The notes under the pieces are model-generated. The model was not told the origin of the DNA. It saw only the letters and a program-made list of their open reading frames with translations, and made no database searches. The translations under genes were made by a program, and so were the position numbers. 64,000 nucleotides of DNA, from NCBI GenBank assembly GCA_035284745.1, contig JAYKIL010000034.1:73017-137016 (forward strand). Direction: 5' to 3'. This DNA comes from JAYKJB01 sp035284745 [NCBI: Candidatus Sericytochromatia bacterium] (GTDB lineage Bacteria; Cyanobacteriota; Sericytochromatia; S15B-MN24). Shown here piece by piece: positions 8,723 through 16,179 of this stretch; the first letter of the stretch is position 1, and each line of letters starts with the position of its first letter.

Positions 8723-9727
8723 TCATACCAACTCGACCGTTGCACCAACAGTTTCGAGCGAGCGCTTTACCTCTTGGGCATCCTGAGCACGGACTCGCCG
8801 CATGATGGCGTAAGGAGTCTGTTCGACCACGGCTTTGGTATGGGCAAGATCCCAGCCGGTAATTCTGCGAAGCACGCTGATGACATCCAAGACCTGGAGT
8901 CCGGGGGCTTCCAACACGATGTCAACGGTCTCAGAACCGACATTGCCGCTGTCCACAGATTCTCGCACACGTCGGACTGCCACGACGGCCCCGCTGGCCT
9001 CCAGTTGCTGTCGTAGGTTCTCAGCGCGTTCCACGTCACCCGCCGCTGGCAGTGTTGCAGGAAGGTTACTCAGCAGTTCTTTGGCCTCCAAAAGGGCCAA
9101 GTCTGTGGCTTGAGTCAACGCGCGCATGGTCGAGATGGGGTTGTCGCCCGGAGCCAGCAAAACGACCTCCCACGTCACGTTATCTCTTGATGTCGCGCCT
9201 GCAATTTCGCGAACCTCTTCCACTTCAATCGCCATGAGATTGAGGCCCCAACTCAAAGCCGTTTCATTCACCGCTTTTTTGAGACTGCGGCCGAGTTGAC
9301 GGCGATCCTCCTGAGAAATCAGACTTTCCGGGGGCAAGGAACCCACCGCCGCATCGAATGCAATGCTGATGAGTTGTTCGATGGCTGCACTGAGTCGTGT
9401 TTGACGCATGAGGGTTGCCGCTTGCTCCGGTTGAAGAACGACAAATTCAACCTCGAGAATGGCAGCCATCCAGGCCCCGTTTACGGCACGCAAGCTCGGA
9501 AACTCTAGAGTCGCCGCCTGCGGTCGTAACGAGACCCGTGTCCAGGTTTCAAGCCCCAGAATGAAGAAAACACGCCCTTTGCTTTTGGTGCGATGGGGCA
9601 CTCCTCGACGAAAAATCACGATTCTTTCGTCTTCTCCGACCACTACATTGGAAAAGTGGGCCACGATCATGGCCGCCCCTGAAACCAGGGCCAAAGTGAT
9701 CAGAGAGGAAATGAGGAGTGCGCTCAC
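8723..9727 (-). CDS. SPFH-domain protein fused to two ribosomal L7/L12-like C-terminal domains
   Basis: Unusual fusion of about 334 residues. GTG 9727 begins a membrane anchor (SALLISSLITLALVSGAAMIV) just after the stop of the upstream gene. The longer open frame lies over that gene and is rejected. Residues about 25-180 form a divergent SPFH/Band 7 domain (GEDERIVIFRRGVPHRTKSKG, FFILGLETWTRVSL, SWGLNLMAIEVEEV). Residues about 183-253 and 266-334 each look like the C-terminal domain of ribosomal protein L7/L12. They show the VVLLAPGDNPISTMRALTQ... and VDIVLEAPGLQVLDVISVLR openings, a G/D-L-x-x-A/T-K turn (LALLEAKELL, WDLAHTKAVVEQTP), and the ending LEASGAVVAV or LETVGATVELV. The slipin follows after 48 bp. 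The L7/L12 assignment is pattern recognition and needs a profile search. Confidence 0.78.
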   Translation of the reverse strand: MSALLISSLITLALVSGAAMIVAHFSNVVVGEDERIVIFRRGVPHRTKSKGRVFFILGLETWTRVSLRPQAATLEFPSLRAVNGAWMAAILEVEFVVLQPEQAATLMRQTRLSAAIEQLISIAFDAAVGSLPPESLISQEDRRQLGRSLKKAVNETALSWGLNLMAIEVEEVREIAGATSRDNVTWEVVLLAPGDNPISTMRALTQATDLALLEAKELLSNLPATLPAAGDVERAENLRQQLEASGAVVAVRRVRESVDSGNVGSETVDIVLEAPGLQVLDVISVLRRITGWDLAHTKAVVEQTPYAIMRRVRAQDAQEVKRSLETVGATVELV

Positions 9728-9744
9728 GTGTTTTCTCGTAGGGG

Positions 9745-12375
9745 TTATCGACCAGTCGCCGTCAGGCCTACTCGTGCATTGCGGGTCCCCGCTTCGGAAA
9801 TGCCCGCAAAGCCGACCGTGTAGTTGTTCTCTGCATTCCACAACAAAAATCCGGTGCCCTGAGCGTCTCGGTTGGCCCTGATTTGTCGCGCCACGTAGGC
9901 TGGGCCGTAGTTGCGTATCCGATACGGGAACGCTTGTAACCACGGTCGAATAGCAACCCCCGAACCCGCGGTTTTTTGCGCTACTTTTTTGACCCCTTCC
10001 CCAATAAAATGCTCCGGGTGATCGGGTGGATATGCCAAATTATCGAAATTTTTGTAGAAATGGGAGGGATAAAGCATGGGGCTGATGACATCCAATTGAT
10101 GCCCCATGTCCTCCAGCCTTTGGCCGGTAATCTTTACATCGATGCTTTGCTCCCAGGCAACAACCCCGTATACATCGGCCGAGATCAGCACGCCCGTTGG
10201 CCCCAGGCTTTCGCGCGCTCGTTTGAGCCAGGCGGTGATCACAGGGTGTTTTTCTGGATTGTCTTTTCTTGCTCGCCAGTCGATGTCGCTTGTTTCGCCT
10301 TGTGCCGGGAAGCGAACATAATCGAACTGTATTTCGTCCACACCACTTTTTACCAACTCGTGTGCCAATGCCAGGTTGTAATCTTGCACCGCGGGCAATG
10401 ACGCATCCACCCAAGCCAAATTTCCTGCCTCGCGCCACACCCCTCCCGTTCGCTTCGATTTGAGCGCATATTGGGGCTTTTTGCGCGCGAGCTTCATATC
10501 GTGAAAAAGTACCAGGCGAGCCACGGTGTGAATCCCTTCGCGATGAAGGCGTTCCACCATTTTGGGCAAGTCGTGAATCATACCGCCCCCGTAGGCTTTC
10601 AGTTCGCGAGCGAGCGGAACGTCAGAGTTATACGAGATAGCGCCATTCATATCCTTGGCGTCGAAAACAACCGTGTTACCACCGTGCTTTTTGAGTTCAG
10701 AAACGATTCGCCACAGAGACTCACTGCCTGCGGTGGTCCCGGTGATGTAGACGCCATTGGCCGGGAATGTTTTGTCTCGCTTCACCAGTGCAGGGGCAGG
10801 GGGCGCCTGCCGCACTTGAGGGATGTTCAACCATTCTCCGATCTTTAAAGGTCGGTTTAGCTGATTGCTGCTTCGAATGGCAGTCGCTAACTTCGGATAG
10901 GTGTAATAGTCCGTATAACGTAGGTATCGCCAAGCAATCGCTTCGACGGAGTCTCCTGGCGCGACGCGGTGGCGAATCGTGCCTCCCTGATATTCGCCAC
11001 CTGGGGGTAGCTTTTTGTTGTATCCCGGGTGATGGTCAAGGCCCGGAGGTTGCAGATTTTTATCATCGGAAGCCGTTTCAGGGGCATTGCTATGCGAGAT
11101 CGAGGCGGTGGCGGGTACGGTTTCTACCGGCACATCAGCGGCCAAAGATTGCGAGATACCCGCAGCCCTCGGGGACGCCTCACCAGAGGACGTGAGGGCC
11201 ACGGGGCTTGCCGCTGCGTCTTTTGTCACGTCGTGCGCAGCCGTTTTCGCGGGGTCGAAACTGTTGGTTTTTTGGCCTGTGGGCAAGGACGCTGCATTGA
11301 ACCGTTCTTGGGCTGTTTGGGGAAAACTGACGGTGACCGGATCCCCATCGCTCACGAAGGGCTGCCAGGATTCCTTCACCGGGGCCGTACTGCCTGGTTG
11401 GCGGTTGAACCAATTTTTGAATTCACTGTCGATGCACTGAATGCGGGCAACTCCAGTCGCCTTGTAAGATCTGTCATAGGGCGAATAGGCTGGGTTCGAC
11501 CCGACCAGCAATAATGCAGCGTGGCGGTACGCCGTTTCGCCCGCTCCGCCCGAAACCACCTTCTTTAGCCCCGCAGCATCACGGGGGCCAATGCCAAATG
11601 GCAAGGCAAGGGTGGTCATCGGGTAGGGTCTGCCAATTTCTTTGCTGACGAATGCCTGCAACTTGCCGAGGTGGTTTTCTATCTTCGTTGAAGACATCGT
11701 TCTCAGACTTTCATGGCTCCACGTATGGTTGCCAATCTCTCGGCCCGTATTGACCAAATGGCGAAATTTTTCCCCAATGACGCCAGCCTGGTCGAAGCCA
11801 CTTGGCAGGACGTAAAAAGTCGCGCCCCGGCCAAAATCTGGGTGAGTCGCACAGAAGGTATCAAGCATCCCGACGGCGCAATCGGGATCGACCACTTTTT
11901 TCCCGTCCGCTCCCGTCTTCCAACCTCCTTGGGAATCCTTTAAATAGCGGAATTGCCCGTCCGTGCTGTCGTCAAAGGTGAGCACTACGGGCTTTTTCCC
12001 GGCGGGTACCAGGAATTGCTTTTGAGCGACATCGGCCATGTTCAGGAGATAGTAATTGTTGTTGTAAAGAAAATTGAGGTCTTTGCGGAAATTTTCTGGG
12101 GTGCGAGTCCATCGTTCCTCTTTTGGGCCGAACCGATGGTACTCAAGCACAGGGATGAAGCCCAGTTCGTTTGCGATGCCTTGTCGCGTTTTCAAGATCG
12201 GCCCCGTGGCTGTCTTCGCTGGCGATGAGATATCAGCGCGCGTTTGTTGGTGCTGCTGCTGGAGACCTTTCGGTGGGTTGCTTTGCTCGTCCGTTTTCGG
12301 GCAACCGAGGGTTCCCCCGGCGCACAAAATGGCGATGACCCTTATGAACAACTGATCGGAATGCGAGGCACTCAT
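9745..12375 (-). CDS. Lipoprotein: polysaccharide deacetylase (NodB) + LysM + GHL/DUF4015 glycosidase-like fusion
   Basis: Three-domain cell-wall enzyme of about 876 residues. ATG 12375 has AAGGAG at good spacing and gives a lipoprotein signal (lipobox TLGC, Cys 25). Residues about 75-320 form a NodB-type deacetylase. The first motif reads LTFDDSTDG (133-140), where the usual TFDDG glycine is replaced by Ser. The zinc motif NHTWSH is intact near 216-221. After a low-complexity linker, a LysM domain (about 467-520, HRVAPGDSVEAIAWRYLRY) should bind peptidoglycan. The C-terminal half (about 540-870) is a DUF4015/GHL TIM-barrel family with DEIQFDYVRFPAQG and DVISPMLYPSH. It sits between the SPFH fusion (17 bp downstream) and the NfeD protease (112 bp upstream). 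Likely an envelope glycan-modifying enzyme; substrate unknown. Confidence 0.85.
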   Translation of the reverse strand: MSASHSDQLFIRVIAILCAGGTLGCPKTDEQSNPPKGLQQQHQQTRADISSPAKTATGPILKTRQGIANELGFIPVLEYHRFGPKEERWTRTPENFRKDLNFLYNNNYYLLNMADVAQKQFLVPAGKKPVVLTFDDSTDGQFRYLKDSQGGWKTGADGKKVVDPDCAVGMLDTFCATHPDFGRGATFYVLPSGFDQAGVIGEKFRHLVNTGREIGNHTWSHESLRTMSSTKIENHLGKLQAFVSKEIGRPYPMTTLALPFGIGPRDAAGLKKVVSGGAGETAYRHAALLLVGSNPAYSPYDRSYKATGVARIQCIDSEFKNWFNRQPGSTAPVKESWQPFVSDGDPVTVSFPQTAQERFNAASLPTGQKTNSFDPAKTAAHDVTKDAAASPVALTSSGEASPRAAGISQSLAADVPVETVPATASISHSNAPETASDDKNLQPPGLDHHPGYNKKLPPGGEYQGGTIRHRVAPGDSVEAIAWRYLRYTDYYTYPKLATAIRSSNQLNRPLKIGEWLNIPQVRQAPPAPALVKRDKTFPANGVYITGTTAGSESLWRIVSELKKHGGNTVVFDAKDMNGAISYNSDVPLARELKAYGGGMIHDLPKMVERLHREGIHTVARLVLFHDMKLARKKPQYALKSKRTGGVWREAGNLAWVDASLPAVQDYNLALAHELVKSGVDEIQFDYVRFPAQGETSDIDWRARKDNPEKHPVITAWLKRARESLGPTGVLISADVYGVVAWEQSIDVKITGQRLEDMGHQLDVISPMLYPSHFYKNFDNLAYPPDHPEHFIGEGVKKVAQKTAGSGVAIRPWLQAFPYRIRNYGPAYVARQIRANRDAQGTGFLLWNAENNYTVGFAGISEAGTRNARVGLTATGR

Positions 12376-12487
12376 CGAGACTCCTTCCGTCACGCCGAGT
12401 GGCGTGCGGGTGGTAATGGTGGGTTGGGTTACGGCAGAATGGCTACCCGAAAGGCACAACCCTTCGCGGGGTTGAGTCGGTGCTGAA

Positions 12488-13876
12488 TTATGTTACCTGA
12501 TTCTCCCTGAGCTTGCGGCGCACGTAAAGGGTCAGCCCCTCGACCCGTTCGACAGTCACAATTTCTCCCACTTCCAAGGAATCTGAACCCTCAACAAGGA
12601 CCGCGCGCCAGAGCTCTCCTTGACAATGAACGATCCCCGCGGTGCCTGCCATTTCGGTGACCACGACGTCTTGTCCCTCCATCGCCTCGACGCCCACCGC
12701 CGGAGGACGATGTTGAGATTTGAGTGCAAAATGAAGGATCAACGCGACCATCCCCCCCGTCAAAACGGCACTTGTGATGATAAAGGGCCAAGCCGGGGCC
12801 AGGGATGCGGCATCTTTTCCGAATAGCATGAGGCCCCCCAAGATAAGGGCGAGAATGCCCCCCACGGTTAACAGGCCAAAACTTGGAATGAGAGCCTCCG
12901 CGACGAAAAGGAGCAACCCGAAAATGATGAGTGCGATGCCGGTGCCATTGATGGGAAGCGTGCCAAGGGCAAATAGACCCAACAACAGGCAAATGACACC
13001 CACCACACCCGGCAGAATGGCGCCGGGCGACTGCAATTCGATCAGGATGCCGATAACCCCAATGTTCATGAGGATCAGTGCCACCGTCGGATCGGCCAAT
13101 TTGAAAAGCATCTTTTCTATGGCCGACATCGGGACTTCTCGTAATGATGCCCCCTGAAGGCGGAGTGTCACCGGAACGCCAGCGACGTTCAAACGACGGC
13201 CTTCGAGGCCGCGTCGAAGTGCCGGAATATCGGCGGCCAGCACGTCGACCACGCGAAGCCGCAAGGCCTCTTTCGCTGTGATAGAGACACTCTTGCGAAC
13301 GGCTTGCTCAACCCACTCGGCATTTCTTCCCCGCTGTGTGGCCAGACCGCGGGCATAGGCGGCCGCGTCATTGGTGACTTTTTCAGCCAAGTCCCCTTTG
13401 ATGTCTTCGCCCGAACCAGAAACAGGGTGCGCCGCGCCGATGGCGGTGTCGGGGGCCATGGCCGCGACGTGTGCGGCAATGGTGATAAACATGCCGGCCG
13501 ACGCTGCGCGCCCACCTGCCGGCGCAACCCAGACCACGACGGGGATACGGCTGGCAATGAGATCTTTAACCATCTCGCGCATGGCGCTATCCAGTCCGCC
13601 TGGCGTGTCCAGCCGAAGAACGACTGCAGAAGCTTGCAGATCTTCCGCCTCTTGCAGCCCACGCCTGAAATAGTGTGCCGAGACCGGTGTGATTGGGCCT
13701 GCGATGGTGAGAACAAAGATGTCAGGCTTCGCCGTACCGGGGCCCGGTACGGTATCAAGGGCGGCAGCCGTCATTCCGAGCGTGAGCCAAAAAAAGCATA
13801 GAAAGCCAAAAAGAGTTTTCAGGCCCACCAGGGGCCTGAAAACGTTGCAAAGTGTTTCATGAAGGGGGCTTTCCAA
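12488..13876 (-). CDS. nfeD: NfeD long form (ClpP-class membrane serine protease with OB domain)
   Basis: Membrane-bound serine protease that, in characterised homologues, cleaves the C-terminal hydrophobic segment of stomatin-like proteins. It has 462 residues. A signal or TM segment (about 18-38) leads into a ClpP/SppA-like domain with the catalytic serine in GGRAASAGMFI (Ser126) and the catalytic lysine in the DIKGDLAEKVTND segment (Lys160 or Lys166). Three to four TM helices (about 265-400) include LLFVAEALIPSFGLL, and the C-terminal OB-fold follows. The start is TTG 13876, with AGGA overlapping the flotillin stop. The gap to flotillin is only 7 bp, so the two are surely co-expressed. It belongs with the slipin, SPFH fusion and short NfeD of this locus. 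Confidence 0.92.
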   Translation of the reverse strand: MESPLHETLCNVFRPLVGLKTLFGFLCFFWLTLGMTAAALDTVPGPGTAKPDIFVLTIAGPITPVSAHYFRRGLQEAEDLQASAVVLRLDTPGGLDSAMREMVKDLIASRIPVVVWVAPAGGRAASAGMFITIAAHVAAMAPDTAIGAAHPVSGSGEDIKGDLAEKVTNDAAAYARGLATQRGRNAEWVEQAVRKSVSITAKEALRLRVVDVLAADIPALRRGLEGRRLNVAGVPVTLRLQGASLREVPMSAIEKMLFKLADPTVALILMNIGVIGILIELQSPGAILPGVVGVICLLLGLFALGTLPINGTGIALIIFGLLLFVAEALIPSFGLLTVGGILALILGGLMLFGKDAASLAPAWPFIITSAVLTGGMVALILHFALKSQHRPPAVGVEAMEGQDVVVTEMAGTAGIVHCQGELWRAVLVEGSDSLEVGEIVTVERVEGLTLYVRRKLRENQVT

Positions 13877-13883
13877 GGCGTTC

Positions 13884-15434
13884 CTAATGCTTGGACTGGG
13901 CGATTTGGAAGGGCTCGATGTGCCCTGTGTCCGAACCGTTGGGGACGGCGGGCGTCTCTATGACAGGGTTGCCTTTTCTAATCTGATTCATCAGGTCTTG
14001 TATGGAATGCCCTGTGATCGCTTGGATGACTTCTGGAATCTGGGCGACCATTTTCGCGACCTCGCCCGTCAGCGCGCTGGGGCCGTTTTTCCCGTCGCCC
14101 GCGGAGACAATGGTGATTTTGTCTACCTGGGTGAGGGAATTCGAGAAGGCTTGAGCCATTTGAGGCAAGGAGGCGAGGATGCCATCCAAAATGGCCGCTT
14201 CCGTGTAGCGTTCATAGGCATCAGCGCGCTTGTGCATCGCCTCGGCTTCCGCATTGCCTTTTGCGCGGACGACCTCAGCTTCCGCTTCACCACGCGAGCG
14301 CATCACCTCGGCTTCGGCCTTCCCTTTCATCGCCGTAATTTCTGCTTCGGCTTGTCCTTGGGCCCGAAAGGCTTCCGCGCGTCCGCTGGCCTCACGGGCA
14401 ATTTTCTGACGTTCCGCTTCGGCGAGAATCTCAATCCGTCGCTGGTCTGCATTGGCCTGTTTAATCATCATGGCTTCAAGTTCAAATTCGCGTCGTTTGA
14501 CTTCAAGCTCTTGTACGCGCAGTTGCTCTTGCTTTTCGACTTGGGCGATGCGTACCTGCTCCGCGATAACTTTTTGCTGTGCTTGGTTGGCCGCGATTTC
14601 GTACGCTTTCTCCGCGAGGGCACGCTGTTCATTCACCGTTGCGTCATACTCGGCGCGTTTCACGTTCAGGTCGCGTTGGGCCTCCGCCTGACGGGTTTCA
14701 GAGATGGATTGCGCCAACACACGCTCTTGGTCTGCCCCGGCCTGCGCGACGGATGCTTCGCGAGACGTCTCAGCCCTCCGTATTTGGATGTCGCGCTGGG
14801 CTTCGGCATCCGCAATTTCTGCCACCCGTTTGACCGCCGCGACGTCCGGACGACCCATGTTACTGATGTAGTCTTGATCATCGGTTACTTTGCGGATCGT
14901 GAAGGAGATCATCTCCAGCCCCATCTTGTCGAGATCCTCTGCGACGGTTTCCCGCACTCTGCTCACGACATTTTCTGGTTCTTTCACAATTTGCTCGATC
15001 GTGAGCAAGCCCACAATGCCTCGCAGGTGACCTTCCATCACCAACTTGATGAGGTTTTCGCGCTCCGTCTGGCTCTTGTCGAGGAACTGCTCTGCCGCTG
15101 TCTGAATGCTTCGGGTATCACTCTTCACTTTCAGTTGCGCCACTGCCTCGACACTTACCGCGATGCCCTGATGGGTGTAAATATCTTGTTCAGGGTTGAC
15201 ATCAAAACTCATCAATTCCAAAGACAGTTCCTTGCAACTCTGTATCATCGGAATCACAAGCTTCCCGCCGGTCGTAACAATATTAGTGCCGCCCCAACCG
15301 TATACAATCAGGGCCCGGTTGGGGGGGATTTGCCGATAGATACTGGCACCTATCCACAAAATACCGAACAGTGAGCCCACCAACAATGACGCGACGAGCA
15401 GGATCGTGCCAAGGTTTTCAGTCAAATCAAACAA
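13884..15434 (-). CDS. Flotillin family protein (SPFH + long coiled coil)
   Basis: Flotillin/YqiK-type scaffold of membrane microdomains, 516 residues. One N-terminal TM segment (about 10-33) is followed by an SPFH domain (about 34-200, RQIPPNRALIVYGWGG to SFTIRKVTDDQDYI). A long Ala/Glu-rich coiled coil (about 205-430) has the repeated EAE motifs typical of flotillins. A C-terminal region (ILASLPQMAQAFSNSLTQVDKITIVSAGDG) drives oligomerisation in the family. The start is TTG 15434, with AAGGAG about 9 bp upstream. It lies between the two NfeD genes, matching the common nfeD-flotillin pairing. The opposite strand carries a long open frame that is only a shadow of the coiled coil. Confidence 0.95.
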   Translation of the reverse strand: MFDLTENLGTILLVASLLVGSLFGILWIGASIYRQIPPNRALIVYGWGGTNIVTTGGKLVIPMIQSCKELSLELMSFDVNPEQDIYTHQGIAVSVEAVAQLKVKSDTRSIQTAAEQFLDKSQTERENLIKLVMEGHLRGIVGLLTIEQIVKEPENVVSRVRETVAEDLDKMGLEMISFTIRKVTDDQDYISNMGRPDVAAVKRVAEIADAEAQRDIQIRRAETSREASVAQAGADQERVLAQSISETRQAEAQRDLNVKRAEYDATVNEQRALAEKAYEIAANQAQQKVIAEQVRIAQVEKQEQLRVQELEVKRREFELEAMMIKQANADQRRIEILAEAERQKIAREASGRAEAFRAQGQAEAEITAMKGKAEAEVMRSRGEAEAEVVRAKGNAEAEAMHKRADAYERYTEAAILDGILASLPQMAQAFSNSLTQVDKITIVSAGDGKNGPSALTGEVAKMVAQIPEVIQAITGHSIQDLMNQIRKGNPVIETPAVPNGSDTGHIEPFQIAQSKH

Positions 15435-15537
15435 GGTTGGTACTCCTTAAACCGCAAAGCATTTGGTGAAAAGACACTTGAGAATTGATGACCGGGTTGC
15501 CTCGTCGCGAGGGAGCCACGAAAATTTGTCAGAGCTC

Positions 15538-16110
15538 TCATACCCCGGACTTATCATCAAAAAACTCGCCTGATGGTTGAACCACTGCAACGCCGCGCTG
15601 ATAAGTCAAGATGACGACCTCTCCCCCCTTCGGAATGGCGTCGCTGCCCTCTCCCCTGGCCGCTTCGACCCGTTGTGAGCCGTGTTTGGAGAAGACGATT
15701 TCACCCACGCCTCCAGCCGGTATGCCCACGCTGACCTTGGCGAGAGTGCCCGCTAATTCATCATCTGCAGGGTCTCGCAGGCTATGGCTCTTGGACAGTG
15801 TGTTAAAAAATTTGTTGACACCCCAATATGCGGGCGCTCCGAAGGAAATACCCAACAGCAAAGACGGAAACAAGCCGAGGGGCGTGGCGACCAGTGTGAC
15901 CCAGCTGACGCCGCCGAACCAGGTCAAGAAGACCATAAAGGCTGACAAGTTCAACGAAGGCAAACCAAATTCTTGCGAACCCTCTACCCCCGGCGGCGTC
16001 AGCTTGCCAAAGATTTCGCCCTCGAGCCCACCGTGTGATGCGCTGAGCAGTCCAGAGACCAAGGAGAACAGGAGGCCGACAGCGAAGCAGCCGAGCAGGA
16101 TAGATTCCAC
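15538..16110 (-). CDS. Short NfeD / YuaF-like membrane protein
   Basis: A 190-residue partner of flotillins, lacking the protease domain. Three hydrophobic stretches (about residues 3-23, 53-75 and 78-97) are followed by a soluble OB-fold-like domain (about 115-185). That domain has the family turn GTLAKVSVGIPAGGVGEIVFSKHGSQR and ends in GGEVVILTYQRGVAVVQP. GTG 16110 is the only in-frame start that keeps the first TM helix; it has a weak ribosome site. It precedes the flotillin gene by 103 bp on the same strand. Homologues such as YuaF and YqiJ are encoded with flotillin and affect membrane fluidity; that role is inferred here from context. Confidence 0.8.
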   Translation of the reverse strand: MESILLGCFAVGLLFSLVSGLLSASHGGLEGEIFGKLTPPGVEGSQEFGLPSLNLSAFMVFLTWFGGVSWVTLVATPLGLFPSLLLGISFGAPAYWGVNKFFNTLSKSHSLRDPADDELAGTLAKVSVGIPAGGVGEIVFSKHGSQRVEAARGEGSDAIPKGGEVVILTYQRGVAVVQPSGEFFDDKSGV

Positions 16111-16179
16111 AGTGACATTGTACCCTGTTGGGGTTTTCTCCTGGTGATATCGAGGAGGGCCATCAGGACGCGGGGGCGT

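Noticed and set aside
9728-9943. 72-codon extension of the SPFH-L7/L12 gene
   Set aside because: It lies over the end of the upstream lipoprotein gene and has no protein character; GTG 9727 starts a clean membrane anchor.
13887-15374. 495-codon open frame on the plus strand
   Set aside because: It lies opposite the flotillin gene, whose Ala/Glu-rich coiled coil leaves the reverse frame free of stops; no family resemblance.
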